The notes beneath the pieces were generated by a model. That model had not been told where the DNA came from. It saw only the letters and a program-made list of their open reading frames with translations, and ran no database searches. This document shows, piece by piece, positions 1 to 9,102 of a stretch of 64,000 nucleotides of DNA (position 1 is its first letter; each line of letters starts with the position of its first letter). The DNA is taken from the NCBI RefSeq assembly GCF_030811835.1, contig NZ_JAUSRO010000004.1:124001-188000 (forward strand), read 5' to 3'. The translations under genes and the position numbers were made by a program. Source of the stretch: Variovorax ginsengisoli (GTDB lineage Bacteria; Pseudomonadota; Gammaproteobacteria; Burkholderiales; Burkholderiaceae_C).

Positions 1-39
1 TGATCCTCGCTCGGTGATGGTTGATGGAATGTCCAGACG

Positions 40-65
40 ATACTACGTACTCGCATACGTAGTAT
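40..65. promoter_or_regulatory. Perfect 10-bp inverted repeat, putative operator
   Basis: ATACTACGTA and its exact reverse complement TACGTAGTAT are separated by six bases (CTCGCA). The palindrome ends six bases before the ATG of the PAS-LuxR gene and lies where its ribosome binding site should be; no Shine-Dalgarno is visible. A dimeric HTH protein bound here would block that gene, so autoregulation is the simplest reading. It could equally serve a divergent gene to the left of the window. Confidence 0.6.
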
Positions 66-71
66 TTCGTA

Positions 72-695
72 ATGGAGACACCTGAGACCCGCCGCCCTGC
101 CCGCCCGCCGTCGCACACCGACACGCACGCCGACATCGACTACCGGCTCGCCTTTGCGCACGCGCCGGTGGGCATGGTGCTGTCGCGCAACCGGACGATG
201 GTCGACTGCAACGCACGGCTGTGCGAGATGTTCGGTGCCGATCGCGACGCGCTGATCGGCCAGTCCTTTCGCGTGCTTTACCCGAGCGTTGCCGAATTCG
301 AGCGCATCGGCAAGCGCATGGAACCCATCCTGAACACAAAGGGCCGCTATGCCGACAACCGCATGATGCGGCGCGTCGGCGACCTGCACGGCGCGATGGC
401 CGGCGAAACCTTCTGGTGCCACGTGACGGGCCATGCGCTCAATCGCGCCCTGCCGCACGAGGCCGGCATCTGGATCTTCGAAGACCTGGGCTCGCGGCGC
501 GCGGGCAAGGCGGAACTCACACCCCGCGAGCGCGAGATCGCCGCGCAGGTGATGCAGGGGCTGACCTCCAAGGAGATCGGCCGTGCGCTGGGTATCAGCC
601 ATCGCACGGTCGAGCTGCACCGTGCGCGCCTGATGCGCAAGTACACCGCCGCGACCACGGCCGAACTGGTGCAGAAGCTGATCAGCGGCCCTTGA
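72..695 (+). CDS. PAS domain LuxR-type transcriptional regulator
   Basis: 207-residue cytoplasmic regulator. Residues about 20-140 read as a single PAS sensor fold (AFAHAPVGMVLSRNRTMVDC is a typical PAS opening). Residues about 148-203 form a LuxR/GerE helix-turn-helix (LTPREREIAAQVMQGLTSKE, then GISHRTVELHRARLMRKY). There is no phosphoacceptor receiver domain, so the PAS domain is the likely input. The ATG follows a 26-bp palindrome with no clear ribosome binding site. The 3' end overlaps the convergent FKBP gene by 14 bases. Target genes are unknown and the ligand cannot be read from sequence. Confidence 0.85.
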   Translation: METPETRRPARPPSHTDTHADIDYRLAFAHAPVGMVLSRNRTMVDCNARLCEMFGADRDALIGQSFRVLYPSVAEFERIGKRMEPILNTKGRYADNRMMRRVGDLHGAMAGETFWCHVTGHALNRALPHEAGIWIFEDLGSRRAGKAELTPREREIAAQVMQGLTSKEIGRALGISHRTVELHRARLMRKYTAATTAELVQKLISGP

Positions 696-1104
696 CCGCG
701 ATGAGCTCGATCTCGAAATCCAGCGTCGCGTTCGGCGGGATCACGCCGCCCGCACCACGCGCACCGTAGGCAATGGCCGGCGGGCAGGTCAGCTTGGCCT
801 TGCCGCCGACCTTCATCTTCTGCACGCCTTCAGTCCAGCAAGGGATCACGGCGTTGAGCGGGAATTCGGTCGGCTCGCCGCGCTTGTAGGAGCTGTCGAA
901 CTCCTTGCCGCTGTCGGGAAAGGTGCCACGGTAGTGGACCTTCACGGTGTCGGTGGCCGCGGGCGAGGCGCCGGTGCCTTCCTTGAGCGACTGGTAGATC
1001 AGGCCACTGGGCGTGGTGACCGGCTTGGCCGGCGCCTGTGCCCAGGCGGTAGGCAGGACACACAGGGCGGTGGCGGCGGCAGCGGCGCAGAGAAGGAGTC
1101 GCAT
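682..1104 (-). CDS. FKBP-type peptidyl-prolyl cis-trans isomerase, exported
   Basis: 140 residues. Begins with a Sec signal peptide (MRLLLCAAAAATALCVL, cleavage near AWAQA), followed by one FKBP domain from about residue 35 to the end. Family landmarks are VKVHYRGTFPDSGKEFDSSY, then a GGKAKLTCPPAIAYGARG loop and IPPNATLDFEIELI. It should catalyse prolyl isomerisation of periplasmic proteins. The chosen start, preceded by AAGGAG-like bases, gives a clean signal peptide; in-frame upstream sequence is out-of-gene. It overlaps the end of the convergent PAS-LuxR gene. No partner is evident. Confidence 0.88.
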   Translation of the reverse strand: MRLLLCAAAAATALCVLPTAWAQAPAKPVTTPSGLIYQSLKEGTGASPAATDTVKVHYRGTFPDSGKEFDSSYKRGEPTEFPLNAVIPCWTEGVQKMKVGGKAKLTCPPAIAYGARGAGGVIPPNATLDFEIELIAVKGR

Positions 1105-1175
1105 GAACGGTGGCTTTCGGAAAATGGAAAGCACCATTATTGCCATGCCGACCGTCGTGCCCGTGGGCGTGCCCG

Positions 1176-2219
1176 TCAGTGAGGGTTGCGGCGCGCCTCG
1201 CGCAGGGTCTGCGACGGCAGCTCGCCGAACAGGGTCTTGTACGCGTGCGAAAAGCGGCCCATGTGGAAGAAACCCCACTGCGCGGCCACGTCCTGCACAT
1301 TGACGTCGCAGGCCTCGGCACGCAACCGGCGTCGGCAGGCGTTGAGCCGCACCGCGCGCAGGAACTCGGTGGGCGATTCGCCAACCGCACCCTGGAAGTG
1401 GTTGTGCAAGGTGCGCGGTGTCACGTGCAGGCGTTCGCACAGCGCATCGACCGTGAGGTCGTGGTTCACCGGGTCGATGGCCAGCGAGCGCGCGGTCATC
1501 ACGGCCCGCAGCCGGCGACGCGCCGTCAGGTCGACGGCCTTTTGTTCGGCCGACTGGGCAGCGTCGCCCAACAGGCACAGCAGCCGGTCCGTCAATGCCT
1601 GAAGGGCCGTGCGGCCCCATTGCAGCGCGATCTCGCCGCTCGCGCCCAGGGCCAGCATCGACTCGATGGTCTGGCACAGCGCGGCATGGCGGTGCGCCGA
1701 CAGCACCGTGGCATGGGTCGAGCCGCTCGCCGTGGCGGGCCGAAGCAGTGCGCGCGCGCCCATGCGGTCCAATTGGTTGCCCAGCCACTCCTCGTCGATC
1801 ACCACGCCATAGATGCCGAAGTCCCGCGGCGTGCGCAGCACGAAACCGTCGTCGGCCCGCGCGCACAGCACACGGCGCTCGCGCTCCAGCGGCTGGGTGC
1901 TGCCAGAAAAGTGCAGTGGCGCGGCATTGCACGCATCGGGCACGCCGAACCAGATGGCACCGCGCCAGGGCAGGCAGCGCTGGCTGGTCTGTTGACCGGT
2001 GTGCTCATGGAACACCTGCAGGCGCGGCGCATCCACGCACAGTTCGCGCACCGCGCCGGTGAAGTCGCCGCACGAAATCTGGTCGTATTCCTGGTGCCAT
2101 GCCGAGATGTGGGTGGCATGCTCGTCGACATCGCGGCTCGCGCGCAGGGCGTAGTGCGGCGGCGCGGCAACGGCACTGGACTCGCTGGCATGGGAGAGAA
2201 ACGGATCGATGGCGACCAT
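1176..2219 (-). CDS. AraC-family regulator, EutR-like
   Basis: 347 residues. The C-terminal 100 residues carry the two AraC helix-turn-helices (LTVDALCERLHVTPRTLHNH and VNVQDVAAQWGFFHMGRFSH then YKTLFGELPSQTLREARR). The N-terminal 230 residues are a ligand-binding region like that of EutR-type activators. It is transcribed divergently from the ethanolamine permease and eutBC, so it most likely senses ethanolamine (with or without cobalamin) and activates that operon; this is inference from position and similarity. The start at the second methionine (MVAIDPFLSH) is preferred over one 45 bases upstream because the extra residues look like non-coding leader. Confidence 0.85.
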   Translation of the reverse strand: MVAIDPFLSHASESSAVAAPPHYALRASRDVDEHATHISAWHQEYDQISCGDFTGAVRELCVDAPRLQVFHEHTGQQTSQRCLPWRGAIWFGVPDACNAAPLHFSGSTQPLERERRVLCARADDGFVLRTPRDFGIYGVVIDEEWLGNQLDRMGARALLRPATASGSTHATVLSAHRHAALCQTIESMLALGASGEIALQWGRTALQALTDRLLCLLGDAAQSAEQKAVDLTARRRLRAVMTARSLAIDPVNHDLTVDALCERLHVTPRTLHNHFQGAVGESPTEFLRAVRLNACRRRLRAEACDVNVQDVAAQWGFFHMGRFSHAYKTLFGELPSQTLREARRNPH

Positions 2220-2369
2220 GGCGCGTGCAGGGCAAGCAAGAGCGGTGCCACGCAGACCCACCACGCGACAACGCGCGCTGCGCCGCTTTCCTCTTTTTCC
2301 GATTCCGGATAGAACAACTTGCGTCGCTTTGGTCGAATACGGCCATCACAGTTCCAACAGGAAAGCGCC

Positions 2370-3752
2370 ATGAGTTCCAACAGCCCGGCCAGCGGCCATC
2401 TCAAGAAGGTTCTCGGTCCCTTCCAGCTCTGGGGCATTGCCGTGGGGCTGGTGATCTCGGGCGAGTACTTCGGCTGGAGCTATGGCTGGAACACCGCCGG
2501 CACGCTCGGCTTCCTGGTCGCCACGGTGCTGGTGGCCACGATGTACACGACCTTCATCTTCAGCTTCACGGAGCTCTCGACCGCCATCCCGCATGCGGGT
2601 GGCCCCTTTGCCTATGCGCGCCGCGCCTTCGGGCCGACCGGCGGGTTCGTGGCGGGCTTTGCCACGCTGGTCGAATTCGTCTTTGCGCCGCCGGCCATTG
2701 CGCTGGCCATCGGCGCGTACTTGAACGTGCAGTTTCCGGGCGTCAATCCGAAGCACTTCGCACTGGGCGCCTATGTGGTCTTCATCGCGCTCAACTGGGC
2801 TGGCGTCGGCATTGCCGCGGCGTTCGAACTCTTCGTCACACTGCTGGCCATTTTCGAGCTGCTGATGTTCATGGGCGTGGTCGCGCCAGGCTGGTCATGG
2901 GCCAACTTCACGGCCCACGGGTGGGCCGGCGGCGAGGTGCTCAACGGCACGGCCATCTCGGGCATCTTCGCTTCCATTCCCTTCGCGATCTGGTTCTTCC
3001 TGGCCATCGAAGGTGCCGCCATGGCGGCCGAGGAAGCCAAGGACCCGCACCGCACCATCCCGATCGCCTACACCACCGGCATCGTCACGCTGGTGCTGCT
3101 GGCCTTCGGCGTGATGATCTTCGCGGGCGGCGTGGGCGACTGGCGCACGCTTGCCAACATCAACGATCCACTGCCGCAGGCGATGAAAGTCGTCGTCGGC
3201 GAGCACAGCGGCTGGCTGCACATGCTGGTGTGGATCGGCCTGTTCGGGCTGGTCGCATCCTTCCACGGCATCATCATGGGCTATTCGCGCCAGATCTTCG
3301 CGCTGGCCCGCGCCGGCTACCTGCCGGCCTATTTCGCTGGCCTGAGCCCGCGCTTCAACACGCCGCACCGGGCGTTGCTCGCCGGCGGCGCGATCGGCGT
3401 CGTTGCCATCTTCAGTGACGAACTGGTGAAGTTCGGCGGCCAGACGCTCACCGCCAACATCGTGACCATGGCCGTGCTCGGTGCGATCGTGATGTACCTG
3501 ATCTCGATGGCCGCGTTGTTCAAGCTGCGCCGCAGCGAACCGAACCTGTTGCGCACCTACCGCGCGCCCTTCTACCCGCTGTTCCCCGCGATTGCCTTCG
3601 TACTCGGCCTCGTGTGCCTGGGCGCGATGGTGTGGTTCAACACCTTGCTGACCATGCTGTTCCTGGTGCTTATGGTGCTGGCCTACGGCTACTTCCTGGC
3701 CACCGCAGCGCAGCGCAAGGCCGCAGCGCCCGACGACATGCTCTCGGCCTGA
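2370..3752 (+). CDS. eat: Ethanolamine permease (APC superfamily)
   Basis: 460 residues with about 12 hydrophobic segments in the amino acid-polyamine-organocation fold. The N-terminus (HLKKVLGPFQLWGIAVGLVI then SGEYFGWSYGWNTAGTLGF) is the signature of proton-coupled ethanolamine permeases. It brings ethanolamine across the inner membrane for the ammonia-lyase encoded 35 bp downstream. The ATG is preceded by an AACAGGAAAG ribosome site. First gene of the operon and divergent from the AraC regulator; the 150-bp spacer presumably carries both promoters, although I cannot pick a clear operator. Confidence 0.92.
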   Translation: MSSNSPASGHLKKVLGPFQLWGIAVGLVISGEYFGWSYGWNTAGTLGFLVATVLVATMYTTFIFSFTELSTAIPHAGGPFAYARRAFGPTGGFVAGFATLVEFVFAPPAIALAIGAYLNVQFPGVNPKHFALGAYVVFIALNWAGVGIAAAFELFVTLLAIFELLMFMGVVAPGWSWANFTAHGWAGGEVLNGTAISGIFASIPFAIWFFLAIEGAAMAAEEAKDPHRTIPIAYTTGIVTLVLLAFGVMIFAGGVGDWRTLANINDPLPQAMKVVVGEHSGWLHMLVWIGLFGLVASFHGIIMGYSRQIFALARAGYLPAYFAGLSPRFNTPHRALLAGGAIGVVAIFSDELVKFGGQTLTANIVTMAVLGAIVMYLISMAALFKLRRSEPNLLRTYRAPFYPLFPAIAFVLGLVCLGAMVWFNTLLTMLFLVLMVLAYGYFLATAAQRKAAAPDDMLSA

Positions 3753-3787
3753 GACCACCCACCCACTCTCCCCAAGGACACGCCACG

Positions 3788-5188
3788 ATGCGCTACCGCA
3801 CCACCATCGCCGGACAGGTCTTCGACTTCGAGGACCTCAAGCAAGTCATGGCCGTGGCGAGTCCGGCGCGCTCCGGCGACTACCTCGCAGGCATCGGCGC
3901 GGCGACGGCGCAGCAGCGCATGGCCGCACGCCATGTGCTGGCCGACACACCGCTCAGGCAGTTCCTGACCGAGGCACTCATACCCTACGAGAGCGACAAC
4001 ATCACCCGCCTGATCATCGATGGCCACGACGCGGCGGCTTTTGCCCCGGTCGCGCACATGACGGTGGGCGACCTGCGCAACTGGCTGCTGTCGGCGCAGG
4101 CCAGCACGGCGGCGCTGACGGCGCTGGCGCCGGGGCTCACGCCCGAAATGGTCGCGGCCGTCTCCAAGCTCATGCGCAACCAGGACCTGATTGCGGTGGC
4201 GAGGAAGTGCAGCGTGGTCACGCGCTTTCGCAACACCATCGGCCTGCCAGGCCACATGGCCGTGCGGCTGCAGCCCAACCACCCGACCGACGACCTGCGC
4301 GGTGTGGCCGCGTCCACGCTCGACGGCCTGCTCTACGGGGCGGGCGACGCGGTGATCGGCCTGAACCCCGCGTCCGACAGCATGCCCGTGCTGGGGCGCC
4401 TCCTGCACATGCTCGACGAGGTGATCCAGCGCTTCGAGATTCCCACGCAGAGCTGCGTACTCACCCATGTGACCAACACGCTCAAGCTGGCCGAGGCCGG
4501 TGCACCGGTCGACCTGGTGTTCCAGTCGATCGCAGGCAGCGAAAAGGCCAACCTCTCCTTCGGGGTCACGCCGGAACTGCTCGACGAAGCCTACGCAGCG
4601 GCGCTGGCATTGCAGCGCGGCACGGTTGGCAACAACGTCATGTACTTCGAGACCGGCCAGGGCAGCGCGCTGTCGGCCAATGCCAACTTTGGCGTCGACC
4701 AGCAGACCTGCGAGGTGCGCGCCTATGCGCTGGCCAGGCGCTACAAGCCGCTGCTGATCAACACGGTGGTCGGCTTCATCGGGCCGGAGTATCTGTTCGA
4801 TGGCAAGCAGATCATCCGTGCCGGCCTCGAGGACCATTGCTGCGGCAAGCTGCTGGGCCTGCCGATCGGCTGCGACGTCTGCTACACCAACCATGCCGAG
4901 GCCGACCAGGACGACATGGACACGCTGCTGGTGCTGCTGGCCACCGCCGGCCTCACCTTCCTGATCGGCGTGCCGGGCGCGGACGACGTGATGCTCAACT
5001 ACCAGAGCACCTCGTTCCACGACGCCCTGTTCCTGCGCGAGACCATGGGCCTGAAGCGCGCGCCCGAATTCGAGGCCTGGCTGCAACGCATGCAGATCAC
5101 CGATGGTGCGGGACAACTGGCACCGCCCTCTTCCACTTCCAACCGGCTGCTCGCAGGCATGGGCGGCCTGGCTGCGCTGAGTCCTTGA
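3788..5188 (+). CDS. eutB: Ethanolamine ammonia-lyase large subunit
   Basis: 466 residues, the usual EutB length. Forms the TIM-barrel catalytic subunit which, with EutC and adenosylcobalamin, splits ethanolamine into acetaldehyde and ammonia. Recognisable blocks include LTEALIPYESDNITRLIID, RFRNTIGLPGHMAVRLQPNH, SIAGSEKANLSFGVT, and YFETGQGSALSANANFGVDQ. The start (MRYRTTIAGQVFDFEDL) follows CAAGGACACGCC. The stop is 13 bases before eutC. No microcompartment shell genes, eutA reactivase or acetaldehyde dehydrogenase are in the window, so this is the non-compartmentalised Eat-EutBC pathway. Confidence 0.97.
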   Translation: MRYRTTIAGQVFDFEDLKQVMAVASPARSGDYLAGIGAATAQQRMAARHVLADTPLRQFLTEALIPYESDNITRLIIDGHDAAAFAPVAHMTVGDLRNWLLSAQASTAALTALAPGLTPEMVAAVSKLMRNQDLIAVARKCSVVTRFRNTIGLPGHMAVRLQPNHPTDDLRGVAASTLDGLLYGAGDAVIGLNPASDSMPVLGRLLHMLDEVIQRFEIPTQSCVLTHVTNTLKLAEAGAPVDLVFQSIAGSEKANLSFGVTPELLDEAYAAALALQRGTVGNNVMYFETGQGSALSANANFGVDQQTCEVRAYALARRYKPLLINTVVGFIGPEYLFDGKQIIRAGLEDHCCGKLLGLPIGCDVCYTNHAEADQDDMDTLLVLLATAGLTFLIGVPGADDVMLNYQSTSFHDALFLRETMGLKRAPEFEAWLQRMQITDGAGQLAPPSSTSNRLLAGMGGLAALSP

Positions 5189-5201
5189 GAGGTCCGTGGC
5201 A

Positions 5202-6020
5202 ATGAAAGACCGCCCCGACGAGACACCCGCGCCTGTGACAGCCAACCCCTGGCAGGAATGGCGCGCCGCCACGCCCGCACGCCTGGCGTTGGGCCGCGCG
5301 GGTGCCGGCATGCCGACGGACGAGACGCTGCGCTTCGGCTGGGCGCACGCCATGGCGCGCGATGCCATTCATGCGGCGCTGGATGTCGACGCACTCGACG
5401 CGGCACTGCGTGCGGACGGCTGGGTGGTCGAACGCGTGCACAGCCGCGCCGCGGACCGCACCACCTACCTGCGGCGCCCCGACCTCGGCCGCCAGCTCGA
5501 CCCCGACGATGCCGAGCGCCTGCGAGCGACGGCAGAGCACCTGCCCGAAGGCCGGCATTGCGAGGTCTGCATCGTCATCGGCGACGGACTGTCGTCGCTG
5601 GCGATCGAGCGCAACGCGGTGCCGTTGCTGGCTGCGCTGCGGGCGCACCTGCCGCCCGACACGCGCGTCGCGCCGGTGGTCATTGCGTCCCAGGCCCGCG
5701 TCGCGCTGGCCGACGAAGCCGCAGAAATCTTCCGGGCCGACCTGTCGGTGATGCTCATTGGCGAGCGGCCCGGCCTGAGCTCGCCCGACAGCCTGGGCAT
5801 CTACCTCACGCACGCGCCGCGCCGCGGCCGCCACGATGCCGAGCGCAACTGCATTTCGAACGTGCGCCCCGCCGGTCTGGCTTATGACCTGGCCGCCTTC
5901 AAGCTCGCCTGGCTCATGCGCGAGGCGCTGCGCCGCGGCCTCACCGGCATCGCACTCAAGGACGAGAGCGACCTGGCCGTGCTCGATGCGGGCGAGCGCC
6001 CCCTCACCCTGCCCGACTGA
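5202..6020 (+). CDS. eutC: Ethanolamine ammonia-lyase small subunit
   Basis: 272 residues. EutC supplies the other face of the adenosylcobalamin pocket in the EutB6C6 enzyme. Diagnostic stretches are TTYLRRPDLGRQLDPDDAER, VCIVIGDGLSSLAIERNAVP, LIGERPGLSSPDSLGIYLTH and ERNCISNVRPAGL. The ATG at 5202 was chosen over a GTG six bases earlier because GAGAGG lies nine bases upstream of it. Translationally close to eutB (13 bp) and clearly in the same operon. Confidence 0.96.
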   Translation: MKDRPDETPAPVTANPWQEWRAATPARLALGRAGAGMPTDETLRFGWAHAMARDAIHAALDVDALDAALRADGWVVERVHSRAADRTTYLRRPDLGRQLDPDDAERLRATAEHLPEGRHCEVCIVIGDGLSSLAIERNAVPLLAALRAHLPPDTRVAPVVIASQARVALADEAAEIFRADLSVMLIGERPGLSSPDSLGIYLTHAPRRGRHDAERNCISNVRPAGLAYDLAAFKLAWLMREALRRGLTGIALKDESDLAVLDAGERPLTLPD

Positions 6021-6145
6021 CGCCCGCCTGCCCGCCCACTTCCCAGCATTTCCCGGCTTCTCCCGCGCCACTCCCGTGGGGTCCGCCACCGCATGCACGG
6101 TTTCTGTTTCCGTTTCGACCTCTCTCCTCGCTAGGACTTTTTTTC

Positions 6146-7411
6146 ATGCAACGCCGATTCTTCCTCCTCACCCCCGTGGCCGCCGCACTCGTCGCCACCG
6201 GCTGCGCCAGCCTGCAGCCGAAGGCAATCACCCTGCCGCCTGCGCATTGGGACGACTTCAACCGCACGCAGATCGAAGGGCTGATCGCGAGCCTCGGCAA
6301 GGGCAGCGCCGGCTACAGTGCCGCACGGCCGCCTTACGTCGTCTTCGACTGGGACAACACCAGCGTCTTTCTGGACATCGAGGAAGCCGCGCTGATCTAC
6401 CAGTTGGAGAACCTGGTGTTCGGCGCCACGCCCGCCCAGCTCGACACGGCGCTTCGCCGCAACATCCCCAAGACGAACTTCCTGCCGGGCTACAACAACG
6501 CCGCAGCCCAGCCGGTGAACATCGACCGCGTCGCCCCGGACATCGTGGCCAGCTACACCTGGCTGCGTGCCAATTACGCCGGCTTCGGTGGCACGCAAAC
6601 GCTGGCGCAGGTGCGCCAGAGCGCGCACTACACGGCCTTCATCACGAAGGTGCGCTACCTCTACGAAGCCATCGGCGACACCTTCGACCACGACACGGCC
6701 TACCCGTGGGTCACGTACCTGTTCGCCGGCATGACCGAAGCGCAGGTGCGCAAGCTCACTGTCGACACGGTCAACTGGCAGCTCAAGGAACCGATCGCCA
6801 AGGTCAAGTGGACCTCCCCGGCCAGCCTGCCCGGCAGTGCGGGTGTGGTGTCGGTCAGCTGGAAGAACGGCCTGCGGCTGCAGCCCGAGATGCAGGCGCT
6901 GTATGCCGCGTTCCGCAACGCGGGCTTCGACGTGTGGGTGTGCTCGGCCTCCTTCGTCGACGTGATCAAGGAGATTTCGTCGAACCCCGCCTTCGGCTAT
7001 AACAACCCGCCCGAGCGCGTGCTGGCGATGGAACTCGAGCGCGACGCCAACGGTGTGATCCAGCCGACCTATCGCCGCGGCTACGACCAGACGCAGGGCC
7101 CTGGCAAGACCAAGAACATCCAGCGCTTCCTGGTGTCGAAATACGGCTATGGCCCGAGCTTCATTGCCGGCGACAGCGAAGGCGACCAGAACATGATGGC
7201 CGACTTCGCCGACACGAAGAAGGTGCTGATCGTCAACCGCCTGCGCGACCCGAAGACCGACATCGGCAGGTTCTCCGCGCTGGCGGTGCAGAACTACGGC
7301 AAGGCGGACACCCGCTACCTGCTGCAGGGCCGCGACGACAACACCGGCGAGTGGGTGCCATCCCAACTGCACACGCCCCTGGGCGCAACGCAGGGCAAGG
7401 CGCTGAAGTAA
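6146..7411 (+). CDS. HAD-family lipoprotein phosphatase, phosphorylcholine/phosphoethanolamine phosphatase-like
   Basis: 421 residues. A short signal ending in LVATGC (Cys20) marks it as a probable lipoprotein. HAD motif I is FDWDNTS (nucleophile Asp68, general acid Asp70) and motif IV is GDSEGDQNMMADF, so the phosphatase centre is intact. The layout resembles the secreted phosphorylcholine phosphatase PchP of Pseudomonas, which also accepts phosphoethanolamine; the substrate here is inferred. It lies 125 bp downstream of eutC on the same strand, which fits release of ethanolamine from phosphoethanolamine outside the cytoplasm before uptake by Eat. It could still be a more general acid phosphatase. 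Confidence 0.78.
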   Translation: MQRRFFLLTPVAAALVATGCASLQPKAITLPPAHWDDFNRTQIEGLIASLGKGSAGYSAARPPYVVFDWDNTSVFLDIEEAALIYQLENLVFGATPAQLDTALRRNIPKTNFLPGYNNAAAQPVNIDRVAPDIVASYTWLRANYAGFGGTQTLAQVRQSAHYTAFITKVRYLYEAIGDTFDHDTAYPWVTYLFAGMTEAQVRKLTVDTVNWQLKEPIAKVKWTSPASLPGSAGVVSVSWKNGLRLQPEMQALYAAFRNAGFDVWVCSASFVDVIKEISSNPAFGYNNPPERVLAMELERDANGVIQPTYRRGYDQTQGPGKTKNIQRFLVSKYGYGPSFIAGDSEGDQNMMADFADTKKVLIVNRLRDPKTDIGRFSALAVQNYGKADTRYLLQGRDDNTGEWVPSQLHTPLGATQGKALK

Positions 7412-7415
7412 GAGG

Positions 7416-9038
7416 TCAGGCGGCGCGACCGGTTGCGTACTGTGCAGCCAGGGCCAGGAAAGCCTCGAGGCCCGGGTCGCGCCCGGTTTCCTCGCGCACG
7501 ATCTCGGCCACGCGCGGCGCCAGTGCGGCGGCCCGGCGTGCATCGAGAAAGAGCAGCCGATGGCGCCGTGCGAGCACGTCTTCGACGTTGCGCGCGTATT
7601 CGAAGCGCACCGCATAGCGCACCATCGCCTCGCTCAGCCCGGCCGTGAGCTCGACGTCAGCGCCCGGCAACGCGCGCACCGCATCGGCCTCGGCGCCATA
7701 GCTGTGCAGGCCCGACGCTTCGCTCAACGCGACGCGCGGCGTGCCCGCGGCCGGTGCGCCGAACAGCGGCAGATGCACCGTCACACCGGCAGGCCGCGCG
7801 GGCACCAGGCCGGCTTGCGCGCACTGGGCAAGCACGTCTTCGGCCATGGCGCGGTAGGTCGTCCATTTGCCGCCGGTCACCGTGACCAGGCCGCTGCGGC
7901 TCACGAGCACCGTGTGTTCGCGGCTGATCGCCTTGGTGTTGCCGTCCTCGCCGCCCTGCGGCTTGACCAGCGGGCGCAGGCCGACCCAGATGCTGCGCAC
8001 GTCATCCCGCGTAGGGCCCCGACGCAGATAGCGCGCGGCCTCGCGCAGGATGAAATCGACCTCCTCGTCGAAAGGCAGCGGCTCGCGCACCAGGTCGTGG
8101 CGCGGCGTGTCGGTGGTGCCGAGGATCACCTTGCCCAGCCACGGCACTGCAAAAAGCACGCGGCCGTCAGCGGTCTTGGGCACCAGCAGCGCATGGTCGC
8201 CGGGCAGGAATTCGCGGTCGACGACCAGGTGCACGCCCTGGCTGGGCGCCACCATCGACTCGACAGGACGGCCGACGGCGTCGCCGTCCTGCTGGCGCAG
8301 CGCATCGACCCAGACGCCCGTGGCGTTGACCACACAGCGGGCACGCAGTGTGAATTCCGCACCCGTTTCGCCGTCGACGCACACGAGCCCTGCGACCTTG
8401 CCGTTCTCATGGACCAGCCGCTTCGCTGCGCAGTAGTTGACCAGCAGTGCGCCGCGCGCGGCCGCCGTGCGGGCGAGCGCCAGCGCCAGCCGTGCATCGT
8501 CGAACTGGCCGTCCCAGTACTTCACGCCCCCATGCAACCCCTCTGCCCGCGCGGTCGGCAGCAAGGCACGCGTGCGCGCCTTGCCCAGCAGCTCGGTGCG
8601 GCCCAGCCCGGCCTTGCCGGCCAGCGCGTCGTACATCTTCAGTCCCACGCCGTAGAAAGGCGTGTCCAGCAGCCGATAGGACGGCATGACGAAAGGCAGC
8701 GGTTGCGCCAGGTGCGGCGCATTGGCCAGCAGGGTCGTGCGCTCATGCAACGCTTCGCGCACCAGCGCGATGTTGCCCTGCGCCAGGTAGCGCACACCGC
8801 CGTGCACCAGCTTGGTCGCGCGCGACGAGGTGCCCTTGGCAAAGTCGGCCGACTCGACCAGGACGACCGACAGGCCGCGGGCTGCGGCGTCCAGCGCCAC
8901 ACCGAGCCCGGTCGCGCCACCGCCCACGATGGCGATGTCGCAGGCCGGGAGTGCCTGCAGCCGGGCCATCAGGTCGGCGCGGTGGACGTCCGCAGGAGGA
9001 TGGGCAGAGGAAGCGGCTGAAGCGGCGAAAGCGGTCAT
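7416..9038 (-). CDS. glpD: Glycerol-3-phosphate dehydrogenase (FAD, aerobic)
   Basis: 540 residues from the chosen start. The FAD-binding Rossmann motif CDIAIVGGGATGLGVALDAA is followed by DFAKGTSSRATKLVHGGVRY, the GlpD hallmark, and by GTTDTPRHD and TVTGGKWTTYRAMAED. The membrane-associated enzyme oxidises sn-glycerol 3-phosphate to dihydroxyacetone phosphate and passes electrons to quinone. In-frame starts also exist at 9056 and 9104; none has a strong ribosome site, and the 9104 start would overlap the operator repeats. It diverges from glpR across those repeats. The 3' end is 4 bp from the convergent phosphatase gene. Confidence 0.95.
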   Translation of the reverse strand: MTAFAASAASSAHPPADVHRADLMARLQALPACDIAIVGGGATGLGVALDAAARGLSVVLVESADFAKGTSSRATKLVHGGVRYLAQGNIALVREALHERTTLLANAPHLAQPLPFVMPSYRLLDTPFYGVGLKMYDALAGKAGLGRTELLGKARTRALLPTARAEGLHGGVKYWDGQFDDARLALALARTAAARGALLVNYCAAKRLVHENGKVAGLVCVDGETGAEFTLRARCVVNATGVWVDALRQQDGDAVGRPVESMVAPSQGVHLVVDREFLPGDHALLVPKTADGRVLFAVPWLGKVILGTTDTPRHDLVREPLPFDEEVDFILREAARYLRRGPTRDDVRSIWVGLRPLVKPQGGEDGNTKAISREHTVLVSRSGLVTVTGGKWTTYRAMAEDVLAQCAQAGLVPARPAGVTVHLPLFGAPAAGTPRVALSEASGLHSYGAEADAVRALPGADVELTAGLSEAMVRYAVRFEYARNVEDVLARRHRLLFLDARRAAALAPRVAEIVREETGRDPGLEAFLALAAQYATGRAA

Positions 9039-9102
9039 GGACAAAGGGGGCTGCATGGGGGCGGAACGCAGATCGGTGAGATCCGGTCTGCGGCAGGTCG
9101 CC

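Noticed and set aside
3689..5368. 559-codon minus-strand open frame
   Set aside because: Antisense of eutB.
6099..6120. TTTCTG/TTTCCG/TTTCGA run before the HAD lipoprotein, considered as a GlpR site
   Set aside because: Lacks the ATTTTCGTTT core and the 10-bp phasing seen at glpD-glpR.
7560..9020. 486-codon plus-strand open frame
   Set aside because: Antisense of glpD.
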